This document shows, piece after piece, positions 26,773-35,158 of a stretch of 64,000 nucleotides of DNA. The notes beneath the pieces were generated by a model, which had not been told where the DNA came from, did no database searches, and worked only from the letters and a program-made list of their open reading frames with translations. Both the position numbers and the translations under genes were made by a program. This stretch comes from Solibacillus sp. FSL R5-0449 (GTDB lineage Bacteria; Bacillota; Bacilli; Bacillales_A; Planococcaceae), in contig NZ_CP150239.1 of NCBI RefSeq assembly GCF_037975215.1, positions 472,001 to 536,000 of the forward strand, written 5' to 3'. Position 1 is the first letter of the stretch, and every line of letters begins with the position of its first letter.

Positions 26773-28454
26773 GTGTAGGGAAAAAGTTAAATGCTGCACT
26801 AATTATAATGATCATATTAATTTTCATTACAGTAGTGCTTAACTTTATAAGTTTAAAAAATATACAGGGAAATATGGATGAAGCAATCGATTACCGGGTA
26901 GAGCAAATTCGTTCCGTGGATAAAATCCGTTTTAATGTCGCAATGCAAGGAATGTATGTGCGTGCAATTGTTTTTGACGGCAAAGAAGAATCTGTCGATA
27001 GCTTTAAACAATACAATGAATTATTGGATCAGGAGATTGATAATTTAAATAAACTCGTATCAAGCGGTACGATGAAAGAGCTGATGGAACAAGTCGTTAA
27101 AAACCGGGATGACTTCAATTACGGTTATCTTGATATGATGGATGCTTTCGAACGGGGAGAACAAAGACTCGCAAACGGTTTTATTAATACAAAGCTGCGC
27201 GCGGCGAATGACGGAATGTTCGATGCAACAGCTCAGATGGTCGAATACCAGGAAAAAATGCTCGATGAGATCAACAAGAAAGCAGATGATTCAATCGCCT
27301 TTTCTGTTTTAGTTGCCGGTATCGCTTTAGCTATCAGTGTTCTTATTGGCATACTTGTTATGGTATACATACGTAAAACAATTATTTCGCCATTAAATGG
27401 TATTGTGAATGAAGCGAATGTTATTGCAGCAGGAGATTTATCGCAGCAAGATATTATAGTGAAATCAAAGGACGAAATTGGCCAGTTAGGCAATGCGTTC
27501 AATTCAATGAAAAATAACTTATCCAACCTGATTAAAAACATTCAGGTTAACTCAGAGCAAGTAAATGCGGCAGCACAGGAACTTTCGGCAAGTACCGAAG
27601 AAATATCAGCGACGACGGAAGATGTAACGGTGCGCATAAATGATACAGCTGAAAGAGCACAAATATCTGCACATGCATCAAATGAAAGTGCCCGTGCAAT
27701 GGAAGAAACAGCTGCAGGTGTCCAACGAATTGCAGAATCAACTCAAAAATTGCTTGGGAATTCGGTTGATGCAACACAGACTGCTAAAGATGGTGGGCAG
27801 ATTATTTATGATGCCCAACAACAAATGAGCATTATCAGCTCATCGACAAACTCTGTGAATGCTTTAGTGCAAAAGCTGGCACAACAAACAGAAGAAATTA
27901 ATAATATTTCGCGATTAATTACATCGATTACGGATCAAACGAATTTACTGGCATTGAATGCAGCGATTGAAGCAGCGCGCGCCGGGGAACATGGCAAAGG
28001 CTTCGCTGTTGTAGCAGATGAAGTAAGGAAACTGGCTGAGCAATCGAAATCATCCGCCAATTCAATCGTTAACTTAACGCTTGAAATTAAAGCAGATACA
28101 GAAAACGTTGAACGTGCCGTATCGGATTCATTAGTTTCTGTGGAAGATGGCGTAAAGATTATTTCACATGCCGGCGAATCGTTTACAACAATCGTAGATG
28201 CAGTAACGCAAATGTCGATGCAAATCCAGGAAATTTCAGCTACTTCCGAAGAGCTTTCTGCAAGTGCGGAACAGGTAACGGCATCGGTTAATGAAATTGC
28301 CCACAGCTCAAATGAATCAAGCGGTAACTTGGAGATGATTGCGGCAGCGGTAGAGGAACAGACCGCTACAATGCAACAAGTAAATGCAGTAGCCGTATCG
28401 CTAAGCGACAATGCACAAACACTCCAACAGGAAATTCAGCAGTTTAAAGTATGA
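26769..28454 (+). CDS. Methyl-accepting chemotaxis protein
   Basis: A 561-residue chemoreceptor. TM1 spans about residues 9-30, a four-helix-bundle sensor domain of about 140 residues follows, TM2 spans about 178-200, then HAMP and a long signalling coiled coil. The hairpin tip ([40 protein letters not shown]) that binds CheA/CheW is highly conserved, and Gln/Glu-rich methylation helices flank it. The ligand is unknown. Translationally coupled to the M20 amidohydrolase, an unusual pairing that suggests a sensory link to acyl-amino acids. Confidence 0.92.
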   Translation: MSVGKKLNAALIIMIILIFITVVLNFISLKNIQGNMDEAIDYRVEQIRSVDKIRFNVAMQGMYVRAIVFDGKEESVDSFKQYNELLDQEIDNLNKLVSSGTMKELMEQVVKNRDDFNYGYLDMMDAFERGEQRLANGFINTKLRAANDGMFDATAQMVEYQEKMLDEINKKADDSIAFSVLVAGIALAISVLIGILVMVYIRKTIISPLNGIVNEANVIAAGDLSQQDIIVKSKDEIGQLGNAFNSMKNNLSNLIKNIQVNSEQVNAAAQELSASTEEISATTEDVTVRINDTAERAQISAHASNESARAMEETAAGVQRIAESTQKLLGNSVDATQTAKDGGQIIYDAQQQMSIISSSTNSVNALVQKLAQQTEEINNISRLITSITDQTNLLALNAAIEAARAGEHGKGFAVVADEVRKLAEQSKSSANSIVNLTLEIKADTENVERAVSDSLVSVEDGVKIISHAGESFTTIVDAVTQMSMQIQEISATSEELSASAEQVTASVNEIAHSSNESSGNLEMIAAAVEEQTATMQQVNAVAVSLSDNAQTLQQEIQQFKV

Positions 28455-28459
28455 TCTTC

Positions 28460-28489
28460 AAAACGGTACCTGATAAAGGTGCCGTTTTT
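28460..28489 (+). terminator. Terminator after the chemoreceptor gene
   Basis: AAACGGTACC pairs with GGTGCCGTTT (one wobble), followed by TTTTT. Confidence 0.85.
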
Positions 28490-28552
28490 GCTGTTCTTGG
28501 GCAACATTCCGTATAAGGTGAAGGGGATTACATTATAGTGAAAGGGTGCTTC

Positions 28553-28889
28553 TTCTAATAAAAAATTTTTTCTTCTAATATAAATTGATTTGTTCTAATA
28601 AAATTGCGATTTTCTAATATATCGTGCAGTTGTTCTAATATCAATTTAAAATGTTCAAATATCGGGGCTCAATCTTCTAATATCGCACCATTTTGTTCTA
28701 ATAAGCTGTTCATTTGTTCTAATAAAATCAAGGCAAGGCTTTTTGGTACATCAATCTCAGTCAACTCTTGCTCCAGTACACTGTTATTTCTGCGAACTTC
28801 TAATATCCGTTCCCGTTCTTCTAATAACCCGCTAACTTCTTCTAATATCACGCTCGAATGTTCTAATAAACCCCTCAATTGTTCTAATA
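28553..28889. repeat. 21-bp periodic array of TTCTAATA octamers
   Basis: The octamer TTCTAATA starts at 28553, 28573, 28593, 28612, 28633, 28675, 28696, 28717, 28798, 28819, 28840, 28861 and 28882, with a one-base variant (TTCAAATA) at 28654. Spacing is 21 bp for most steps, 19-20 bp at the left end, and one 81-bp gap. The 13 nt between octamers vary. Read on the minus strand, each octamer encodes Leu-Glu in a heptad. I do not recognise this array. Confidence 0.85.
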
Positions 28890-28896
28890 AAATCAT
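28669..28896 (-). CDS. Heptad-repeat (coiled-coil) protein, unknown
   Basis: A 75-residue frame made almost entirely of heptads of the type LLEQ/ILEE-x3 (LLEQLRG, LLEHSSV, ILEEVSG, LLEERER), interrupted once by a segment TEIDVPKSLAL. It would form an amphipathic coiled coil. GAGGGG lies 7 nt before the ATG at 28896. After the TGA at 28669 the same frame stays open with further heptads (to a TAG at 28555-28557), so the protein may be a truncated form of one of about 113 residues. Whether it is translated is uncertain; the array could be a DNA-level feature. Confidence 0.4.
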   Translation of the reverse strand: MILLEQLRGLLEHSSVILEEVSGLLEERERILEVRRNNSVLEQELTEIDVPKSLALILLEQMNSLLEQNGAILED

Positions 28897-28935
28897 TTCA
28901 CGGCCCCTCAATTCATCTTATAAGCGTTATTAGGC

Positions 28936-28966
28936 AACAAAAAAAGGCGCTTGATTAGGGCGCCTT
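28936..28966 (-). terminator. gerQ terminator
   Basis: On the minus strand AAGGCGC pairs with GCGCCTT and is followed by seven T. Confidence 0.8.
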
Positions 28967-28971
28967 ACTTT

Positions 28972-29316
28972 TTATGGTTGCTGTGTAAAGTAACTTAATT
29001 CTTCATCGAACTCCGCATAATCGAAGTAAATCATCGGGAACAGGAAGCGATGGTTATTTTTCAAATCGCGTAAAATTACATGGTCACGACCGGCTGCTTC
29101 CACAACTCCACGAACCGCCCGCGTATTACTGCCAGCTACCGCATTATCAAATGAAAAATAAAACGTACCTGGTTTCCCTCTGTTTAACCGTAAAATATTC
29201 TCGATATAGGATTCCTCACGTGGCATGCCTACTCCTTGCATACCTTGCATCGTTGTAGGCATCGGAACCGTCGCAGGATTCATCTGTTGCATTGGAGACG
29301 TCCAATAATAAGTCAA
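28972..29316 (-). CDS. gerQ: Spore coat protein GerQ
   Basis: A 114-residue coat protein needed in Bacillus for localising the cortex-lytic enzyme CwlJ and crosslinked by transglutaminase. The Met/Pro/Gln-rich N terminus (SPMQQMNPATVPMPTTMQGMQGVGM) and the conserved core (ESYIENILRLNRGKPGTFYFSFDN ... VVEAAGRDHVILRDL) are typical. Start is TTG with AAAGGATG 8 nt upstream. This is direct evidence for a spore-former. Same neighbourhood as ywdL in B. subtilis. Confidence 0.92.
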   Translation of the reverse strand: MTYYWTSPMQQMNPATVPMPTTMQGMQGVGMPREESYIENILRLNRGKPGTFYFSFDNAVAGSNTRAVRGVVEAAGRDHVILRDLKNNHRFLFPMIYFDYAEFDEELSYFTQQP

Positions 29317-29340
29317 TTTTGCATCCTTTCATAAAGAAAT

Positions 29341-29469
29341 TTAATAGACTGCAGTCGTCGGTGCAAGAAACAGTAAACGAAGATATAGCTGCTGTTTCTT
29401 TGTTTTCACACTAAGCAGGGCACTTGCATCACCTTTTGCCGCACCGTATCCGAGAAAGAAGGGCGGCAT
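29341..29469 (-). CDS. Possible 42-residue small protein upstream of gerQ
   Basis: A short frame beginning MPPFFLGYGAAKGDASALL and ending LRLLFLAPTTAVY, with AAAAGG just 5 nt before its ATG at 29469. It lies 24 nt upstream of gerQ on the same strand, so the two could be co-expressed during sporulation. A stronger AAAGGAGG at about 29507-29514 is not followed by a usable start codon. No homologue recognised. The remaining gap, to 29699, holds only a small AACAC/GTGTT hairpin near 29548-29564. Confidence 0.35.
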   Translation of the reverse strand: MPPFFLGYGAAKGDASALLSVKTKKQQLYLRLLFLAPTTAVY

Positions 29470-29699
29470 GTAAACCTTTTATTCGAAGTTTAGGCGTTCG
29501 ATGTGACCTCCTTTTTCGATTTAGTATATGCATCAATAAAAAAAATGAACACCAAAACAGTGTTGTTTTTTGCCCAACCAACATACAATAGGATAATTAG
29601 TTCGGTTATATGTAATAAGTTTCAATGGAATGGGTAAAGATAAGTAAATAAATGAGAGATTGTTGCCGGTGTTGACGAAAAGCGCGGGAGTGGAACATC

Positions 29700-29882
29700 A
29701 TGAAAATAGGGATTTGGTTAGGCATAATCATTAGCGCATTATTGTCCTTTGCGGTCGCAATTTTTTACGAACAGCCGATACATTGGTATTTATTCGTTCT
29801 TCTAATCGTCATCGGTTTATTCATTAATACAATCATAATAATTTTAAAAATGCAGGATGATCATACGGTAAAAGATGAGTAG
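29700..29882 (+). CDS. Small two-TM membrane protein, unknown function
   Basis: A 60-residue protein with two hydrophobic helices (about residues 4-23 and 29-50) and a charged C-terminal tail. GGGAG lies upstream of the ATG, and a terminator overlaps its 3' end, both of which suggest a genuine gene. Family not recognised. Confidence 0.6.
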   Translation: MKIGIWLGIIISALLSFAVAIFYEQPIHWYLFVLLIVIGLFINTIIIILKMQDDHTVKDE

Positions 29883-29904
29883 TAATCAATCGACTCATCT
29901 TTTT
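29871..29904 (+). terminator. Terminator of the small membrane protein gene
   Basis: AAAGATGAGT (29871-29880) pairs with ACTCATCTTT (29893-29902); T tract follows. The stem overlaps the coding 3' end. Confidence 0.8.
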
Positions 29905-29913
29905 ACGTTTCCG

Positions 29914-29963
29914 GGAAAAAATAAACCCGTTCAACCTTGAAGATACAAGGCAGAACGGGTTTA
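29914..29963 (-). terminator. hemQ terminator
   Basis: On the minus strand AAACCCGTTC pairs with GAACGGGTTT plus an inner ACCTTG/CAAGG stem, followed by a T-rich run. Confidence 0.85.
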
Positions 29964-29970
29964 TAAGTCA

Positions 29971-30708
29971 TTAAATCGCTAACAGTTTTTCCAGTTTTTC
30001 ATTGTCCAGCAAGTTTCCGACCAGGAACTCGCCGAATTCGCCGTAGCGTGCTGAAACTTCATCAAAACGCATTTCATAAACGATTTTCTTGAATTGAAGC
30101 ATATCATCAGAGAATAATGTAACGCCCCACTCATGATCATCTAAACCAACAGAACCTGTAATGATTTGTTTGATTTTACCTGCATAGCTGCGGCCGATTA
30201 AACCGTGGTCATACATCAATTTTTTACGGTCTTCCATTGAAAGCATGTACCAGTTGTCATTGCCTTCACGTTTTTTATCCATTGGATAGAAGCATACGTA
30301 TTTTGATTTAGGCAGTTCAGGATATAAACGCGCACGAACATGCGGGTTTTGATATGGATCTTCATCTGATTTACCTGCTAAATAGTTCGATAATTCGACT
30401 ACAGATACGTAAGAATACGTTGGAATTGTAAAATCGGCAATCGCCAATTTCGCGAATTTTGTTTCGATTTCATTTAGTTCTTCAGGTGTTTCACGTAAAG
30501 TCATAATCATGAAATCTGCTTTTTGGCCAATAATTGAGTAAAAAGCATTCGAACCTGTATCTTTATTTAAGTCTTCTAAAAATGCGATAAATTCTTTTGT
30601 AGCGGCTTCGCGTTCTTCAGCCGAAACCAATTTCCATGATGCCCAGTCCATTGAGCGGAAATCATGTAGTGCGTACCAGCCGTCTAATGTAATTGCTGCT
30701 TCATTCAT
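29971..30708 (-). CDS. hemQ: Coproheme decarboxylase HemQ
   Basis: A chlorite-dismutase-fold protein of 245 residues that converts coproheme to haem b using peroxide, the last step of the Gram-positive haem pathway. Tyr141 in FYPMDKKR is the expected catalytic tyrosine and His168 in MYDHGLIGR the proximal haem ligand. The frame is open to 30744, but the ATG at 30708 gives the family's N-terminus ([22 protein letters not shown]) and has AAGGAGTG upstream, so it is chosen. Matches ywfI in position and sequence. Confidence 0.92.
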   Translation of the reverse strand: MNEAAITLDGWYALHDFRSMDWASWKLVSAEEREAATKEFIAFLEDLNKDTGSNAFYSIIGQKADFMIMTLRETPEELNEIETKFAKLAIADFTIPTYSYVSVVELSNYLAGKSDEDPYQNPHVRARLYPELPKSKYVCFYPMDKKREGNDNWYMLSMEDRKKLMYDHGLIGRSYAGKIKQIITGSVGLDDHEWGVTLFSDDMLQFKKIVYEMRFDEVSARYGEFGEFLVGNLLDNEKLEKLLAI

Positions 30709-30811
30709 CTGTTCAAACACTCCTTGTAAATGAAAATGATTCACGATTAGTGTAGCATAGTTTCAGGAAAAAATATCATTTCACAACTGTAAAAACTGTC
30801 AATTCACCAAT

Positions 30812-30840
30812 TTGACATGACTTTAAAATACGGTATGCTA
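30812..30840 (+). promoter_or_regulatory. lipL promoter
   Basis: TTGACA (30812-30817), 16-nt spacer, TATGCT (30834-30839), 34 nt before the lipL start. Confidence 0.55.
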
Positions 30841-30873
30841 AAGTGAGGAAAAATTAGGCTAGGAGTATAAAAT

Positions 30874-31701
30874 ATGAATGATTTTTTGCAGCAAACAATA
30901 TGGCGTTTTATCGATCAGTCAATCAGCGCGAATAAACGCTCGCCATTAGAGTCCTTTGCAATGGATGATACACTATGTCATCTTGTCGGTCAGAAAATGA
31001 CCAATTCGACAATACGTACATGGGTTCATCATGACGCAGTCGTACTCGGAATCCAAGATCACCGGTTGCCTTATATCGAGCAAGGGATGGAAACATTGAA
31101 GAACAGTGGTTATGAACCGATTGTCCGTAATTCAGGAGGACTGGCTGTCGTATTGGATGCGGGAGTTTTAAATATTTCAATTGTAGTAAATGAGGAAAAG
31201 CCACTAAGTATTAATAATGCGTTTGAAATGATGGTCACATTAATACGGCAATTATTTCCTGAAATTGCAACGAAAATAGAAGCATATGAAATTGTTGGTT
31301 CTTATTGTCCAGGTTCATATGATTTAAGTATTGGCGGGCAAAAGTTTGCTGGTATTTCGCAGCGCCGCATGAAAAACGGTATTGCTGTCCAAATTTATTT
31401 ATGCGTAGAAGGCAGTGGCAGTGAGCGTGCGGAACTGATCAAACGTTTTTATGAAAAGGGTCTGCAAGGTGAGCAGACGAAATTCGAGTATCCGGTCATC
31501 AAGCCGGGAGTCATGGCGTCACTTCAAGAACTTACTGGACAAAACGTGACAGTATTCGAAGTGAATGAAAGACTGCGCAATCTATTGAGCGAAAAGAATG
31601 GCCAGCTGTTCGAACTGCCATTACAGCAAGAGGAAATGGAATTGTACAATTACTATTTGGACCGTGTGTTCAAGCGCAATGAATCAATGCTAAGTAAATA
31701 A
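30874..31701 (+). CDS. lipL: Octanoyl-[GcvH]:protein N-octanoyltransferase
   Basis: A 275-residue member of the biotin/lipoate ligase fold that transfers octanoyl from GcvH to lipoyl domains of 2-oxoacid dehydrogenases. The catalytic Cys145 (GSYCPGSYDL) and Lys157 in GGQKFAGISQRR are as in B. subtilis LipL (YwfL). RNSGGLAVVLDAGVLN is the acyl-binding strand. The gene lies between hemQ and rsfA as in the ywf cluster. GGAG at good spacing before the ATG. Confidence 0.9.
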   Translation: MNDFLQQTIWRFIDQSISANKRSPLESFAMDDTLCHLVGQKMTNSTIRTWVHHDAVVLGIQDHRLPYIEQGMETLKNSGYEPIVRNSGGLAVVLDAGVLNISIVVNEEKPLSINNAFEMMVTLIRQLFPEIATKIEAYEIVGSYCPGSYDLSIGGQKFAGISQRRMKNGIAVQIYLCVEGSGSERAELIKRFYEKGLQGEQTKFEYPVIKPGVMASLQELTGQNVTVFEVNERLRNLLSEKNGQLFELPLQQEEMELYNYYLDRVFKRNESMLSK

Positions 31702-31707
31702 ATAAAA

Positions 31708-31740
31708 AGAAGGCGAGGTGCTAATATAGCGCTTCGCCTG
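31708..31740 (-). terminator. rsfA terminator overlapping the stop codon
   Basis: AGGCGA and TCGCCT arms with additional imperfect pairing; on the minus strand CTTTTTATTTA follows. The stem includes the rsfA stop at 31721. Confidence 0.6.
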
Positions 31741-32362
31741 AATCATTTAACGATGTTTGGGAAATCAAGTTGCCATTACGCTCCATTTTGAATGTTGGCG
31801 TGGCTTCAGTATCTGTTTCTAATGCTACTAGTCGTCTTGCGCGGTTCATAATCGAAACAAACTGCTCGTAATCTTCTTTAATCGCTTTATTCTCTTTTTG
31901 CAGTGCTGCCAGTTGTTGTTCAAGTTGGTTTTTCTGTTCTGTTAACAGTGATGTTAATTTGCGCCATTTCAGTAAGTCCTGTTCATTTGAATTCGTATGC
32001 TGCAGTTGTACTAAGTATGCAATGACGATATCGAGTGATAAGGCCGATAATGGAATCGATGTTGGCTGATTTTCATTTGACGGCAGTAAGTATACGGGTG
32101 TTGTTCTGCGTTTTGTAGCTGTGTTCATCATGCGCATACGTTCTTTACGTTCCTTTTTCGCTTGTGCCAACTCTTCTTCATAAATGCGTCGTACTACGGC
32201 ATTCCAGCGAAAACCGCATGCTGCTGCAGTTCGGTTCAGTAAATCTCCGGCTTCTTCAAAAGCATTTAATTGAGTACTTCCTTCTTTTACATGGCGTAAA
32301 ACAGCCTCTGCTAACAGCTCATCATTCTCTTTCACCCATGCATCTTGTCTTGTTTTTGTCAT
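31721..32362 (-). CDS. rsfA: RsfA family prespore-specific transcription regulator
   Basis: A 213-residue protein. The N-terminal Myb/SANT-like helix-turn-helix (TRQDAWVKENDELLAEAVLRHVKEGSTQLNAFEEAGDLLNRTAAACGFRWNAVVR) is diagnostic of RsfA, which fine-tunes sigma-F-dependent genes in the forespore. A long coiled coil (about residues 125-175) follows, likely for dimerisation. The ATG at 32362 has GGGGGAG 6 nt upstream. Same order as ywfL-ywfN. A paralogue of the family rather than RsfA itself is possible. Confidence 0.82.
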   Translation of the reverse strand: MTKTRQDAWVKENDELLAEAVLRHVKEGSTQLNAFEEAGDLLNRTAAACGFRWNAVVRRIYEEELAQAKKERKERMRMMNTATKRRTTPVYLLPSNENQPTSIPLSALSLDIVIAYLVQLQHTNSNEQDLLKWRKLTSLLTEQKNQLEQQLAALQKENKAIKEDYEQFVSIMNRARRLVALETDTEATPTFKMERNGNLISQTSLNDSGEALY

Positions 32363-32514
32363 CAAAAACTCCCCCTGAATTAATAATAGTTTTGTTGTTG
32401 TAAATCTATCATGTCCAAAGGGGAAAACATTTATTCAATATATCGTAAAATGTTGCTAGAATAATGAGAAATATGTTCCTAGCAGAACTTTGGCCGGAAT
32501 TGCTAGGATAATGC

Positions 32515-32544
32515 TTGAATGAAATAAGTAAAATGAGATACAAT
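32515..32544 (+). promoter_or_regulatory. Promoter of the DUF1450 gene
   Basis: TTGAAT (32515-32520), 18-nt spacer, TACAAT (32539-32544). Confidence 0.55.
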
Positions 32545-32594
32545 AGCAAATAGGTTAAAACAGCGAAAATAGCTCATAGAGAGGTGTTGACACT

Positions 32595-32819
32595 ATGGCA
32601 AACTTATTCCACGTTTGCGATGAATGTCAGGCCGTTAATTTAAAGACGTTAATTCCAAAATTAAAGGAAATTGATTCAGAAGCAACGATTGAAATTGGCT
32701 GTCATTCATACTGTGGCCCGGGCCGCAAAAAAACATTTACATTTGTAAATAATCGTCCAGTTGCCGCATTAACTGAAGAGGAGTTAATGGTAAAGGTACT
32801 CGACAAATTGAAAAAGTAA
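32595..32819 (+). CDS. DUF1450 family protein
   Basis: A 74-residue protein with a thioredoxin-like/ferredoxin-like cysteine pattern: CDEC near the N terminus and a second pair in [15 protein letters not shown]. This is the DUF1450 (YuzB-like) family; function unknown, possibly a metal or redox protein. AGAGAGGTGTTGAC lies before the ATG. Single gene flanked by promoter and terminator. Confidence 0.85.
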   Translation: MANLFHVCDECQAVNLKTLIPKLKEIDSEATIEIGCHSYCGPGRKKTFTFVNNRPVAALTEEELMVKVLDKLKK

Positions 32820-32825
32820 CAGCGT

Positions 32826-32867
32826 AAAAAGGACGCGTTCTGAAATATTTCAGAACACGTCCTTTTT
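32826..32867 (+). terminator. Terminator of the DUF1450 gene
   Basis: A nearly perfect 20-bp stem (AAAAAGGACGCGTTCTGAAA and its complement, one mismatch) ending in TTTTT. Confidence 0.9.
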
Positions 32868-32943
32868 GCGTTTTCGGCGGATTCATTTCTATTTCAATGG
32901 TATCTCACTTATAATGATGTTAAGAGATAAGGAGGTGGGCTAT

Positions 32944-34248
32944 GTGATGACATATGCAAAAACAAAACTGCAAGAGGAAAAAGTTTTTAAAGACCCTGTC
33001 CATCGCTATATTCACGTTCGGGATCAAGTCATTTGGGATTTGGTCAAAACAAGAGAATTTCAAAGACTGCGCCGTATCAAGCAGCTTGGTACGACGTATT
33101 TAGTGTTCCACGGAGCTGAACATAGCCGATTCAATCACTCATTAGGAGTTTATGAAATTGTCCGTCGTATTGTGGATGATGTTTTTAAAGGAAGAAAAGA
33201 ATGGGATGATTCCGAGCGGTTACTCGTATTATGTGCCGCATTACTGCATGATTTGGGGCATGGACCGTTCTCGCATGCGTTTGAAAATGTATTTGAAACA
33301 GATCATGAATATTTTACACGCCAGATTCTGCTTGGGAATACAGAGGTAAATACCGTACTCCGCCGAGTGGCAGATGACTTTCCTGAAAAAGTGGCGCAAG
33401 TAATTGAAAAAACGTATCCAAATGAATTGGTTGTTAGCCTGATTTCCAGTCAGATCGATGCTGACCGTATGGATTATCTGCAGCGCGATGCGTATTATAC
33501 AGGTGTCAGCTACGGTCATTTTGATATGGAACGCATCATGCGTGTTATGCGTCCGCGCGATAATGGCGTCGTAATAAAAGAAAGCGGAATGCATGCAGTC
33601 GAGCACTACATCATGAGTCGCTACCAAATGTATTTGCAAATATATTTCCACCCGGTATCGAGAAGCGCGGAAGTCGTGCTGAACCATATTTTAAAACGTG
33701 TGAAAGTGCTGTGCAAAAATGATTATCCATTTAAAATCGAGCCGACACCTTTTATATCTTTTTTCAAAGGGAATATCACATTGGAAGACTATATTGCACT
33801 TGATGAAAATATCATGATGGCTTATTTCCAGTTTTGGATGGAAGAGGACGATGAGATTTTACGGGATTTATGTAAGAGATTCGTCAACCGGAAACTGTTC
33901 CAATATACGAATTTGAATCCTTACAAGCAGCCGGAAGTATATGCAGAGCTGCAACGTTTATTTTTACAGGCGGGCATCAATCCGGAATATTATTTGGTGC
34001 ATGATTCCACATCAGATTTACCGTATGACTTTTACCGTCCGGGCATTGAAGGGACGAAAAAGCCGATTTATCTGCTAATGCAGGACGGAAAGCAGCGTGA
34101 ACTATCGGAGGAAAGCCAAATCGTTGAAGCAATTGCCGGTCGCATCAAAGTGGACCATAAAGTGTATTATCCCGAAGAGCTATTTACAGACGAGCGGATT
34201 CCAGTCGAATTGCGCAACGAAATTAAGCAGCTGATTGATGAAATTTAA
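32944..34248 (+). CDS. ywfO: HD-domain phosphohydrolase, YwfO type
   Basis: A 434-residue HD-superfamily hydrolase. Metal-binding residues are visible in HSRFNHSLGVYEIVRR, the HD motif LLHDLGHGPFSHAFE and SSQIDADRMDYLQRDAYYTG. This pattern matches the dGTPase-like YwfO/SAMHD1-related group that acts on nucleotides; the substrate is inferred only. AAGGAGG (32929-32935) is 8 nt from GTG 32944 and 11 nt from ATG 32947; either may be used. The frame is open further upstream without a ribosome binding site. Position matches ywfO. Confidence 0.87.
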   Translation: MMTYAKTKLQEEKVFKDPVHRYIHVRDQVIWDLVKTREFQRLRRIKQLGTTYLVFHGAEHSRFNHSLGVYEIVRRIVDDVFKGRKEWDDSERLLVLCAALLHDLGHGPFSHAFENVFETDHEYFTRQILLGNTEVNTVLRRVADDFPEKVAQVIEKTYPNELVVSLISSQIDADRMDYLQRDAYYTGVSYGHFDMERIMRVMRPRDNGVVIKESGMHAVEHYIMSRYQMYLQIYFHPVSRSAEVVLNHILKRVKVLCKNDYPFKIEPTPFISFFKGNITLEDYIALDENIMMAYFQFWMEEDDEILRDLCKRFVNRKLFQYTNLNPYKQPEVYAELQRLFLQAGINPEYYLVHDSTSDLPYDFYRPGIEGTKKPIYLLMQDGKQRELSEESQIVEAIAGRIKVDHKVYYPEELFTDERIPVELRNEIKQLIDEI

Positions 34249-34316
34249 TATGAGCAGGAGACCCCTTGGGGAAATAGGCGGGAAAACTCCGATTAATTAC
34301 AGCATCAACTTCAAAA

Positions 34317-34356
34317 AAACACCTCACTTATCCCTGGAGAAAAGTGAGGTGTTTCG
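34317..34356. terminator. Bidirectional terminator
   Basis: AAACACCTCACTT (34317-34329) pairs with AAGTGAGGTGTTT (34342-34354) between convergent genes. Confidence 0.85.
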
Positions 34357-34394
34357 TATTTATTTAGTAACTGAAATTCAGCGCTGCCCAACCA

Positions 34395-34580
34395 TTACTG
34401 GTCGCTGTAGCGTACGCCACCTTTTGCAAAGTGGTTTTTAGACATTTCTTCAATAATGATTGATACATTTTCTACTGGTGCGTCTACTGTTTTAGAAACA
34501 GCTTGTGTCACTTCTTCAACGAGTGCACGTTTTTGTTCATCTGTACGGCCTTCAACCATTTTAATTGTAACGATTGGCAT
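34395..34580 (-). CDS. ywhB: 4-oxalocrotonate tautomerase family enzyme
   Basis: A 61-residue tautomerase. Pro2 becomes the N-terminal catalytic base after Met removal (MPIVTIKMVEGRTDEQKRALVEEVT), and the C-terminal KNHFAKGGVRYSD is typical. It resembles B. subtilis YwhB, which hexamerises and tautomerises 2-hydroxymuconate-type substrates in vitro; the physiological substrate is unclear. Divergent from ywhD with a ribosome binding site of the AGGAGG type. Confidence 0.92.
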   Translation of the reverse strand: MPIVTIKMVEGRTDEQKRALVEEVTQAVSKTVDAPVENVSIIIEEMSKNHFAKGGVRYSDQ

Positions 34581-34645
34581 ATAGTCGCCTCCTAGTTAAA
34601 ATATAGTGTATAGTATTTATATTAGCGTATTTGGAGGGATTTACA

Positions 34646-35158
34646 ATGGCAAATGAAGAAAAATCGAAACCAAAAATAGGTTTTACGATAATAAAAAATG
34701 ATCCTACCGATGGGCATAAAGGATTCGGTATTGGTTCACTTTCATTGGAAAACGTTTCGCCGGTCATTGTCGATGTCGCGGAAGGAACAGCAGTTGTCGA
34801 TATCGGAGCAATGCATGCGAAAAGTGAAGTAGAGCGCGGCATTAAGTTTACGATGAACCGTGAAGACTCAGCAGGCGGAAAAGATTACTGGCTTGTTTGG
34901 GTAACAATTGACCATAAAGAATCCGGTGCCTATTTTGCCGGTGTAACGGCATGTGAAATGGTCGTAAACCGTGAGAAACGCCGTGGCTATAAAATTTTGG
35001 CAGACCATGTGAACAAAATGGATAAATCGATGAAGCGCCACATTATTGTCGACCATATGGATGAAGCTTCAAAGAAAATATTGGCCGACTTCCTGAAAAG
35101 CCACAATGAAGAAATGTGGAACAACAGTGAAGAAAAATTAAGACAGGATTTAGCATAA
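34646..35158 (+). CDS. ywhD: YwhD family protein
   Basis: A 170-residue soluble protein that matches the YwhD family (GFTIIKNDPTDGHKGFGIGSLSLENVSPVIVD). No catalytic signature is recognised. The ATG at 34646 is preceded by GGAGGG; an upstream TTG in frame at 34631 overlaps that site. Same neighbourhood as ywhB-ywhD-ywhE in B. subtilis. Function unknown. Confidence 0.85.
   Translation: MANEEKSKPKIGFTIIKNDPTDGHKGFGIGSLSLENVSPVIVDVAEGTAVVDIGAMHAKSEVERGIKFTMNREDSAGGKDYWLVWVTIDHKESGAYFAGVTACEMVVNREKRRGYKILADHVNKMDKSMKRHIIVDHMDEASKKILADFLKSHNEEMWNNSEEKLRQDLA

Noticed and set aside
28553-28889. CRISPR array
   Set aside because: The repeated unit is 8 bp with 13-nt spacers, far too short, and no cas genes are present in the window.
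28604-28933. Plus-strand frame of 109 codons with Ser-Asn-Ile/Lys repeats across the 21-bp array
   Set aside because: It starts at a non-ATG codon without a ribosome binding site and simply reflects the octamer array read on the other strand; the minus-strand frame has a ribosome binding site and a sensible heptad pattern.
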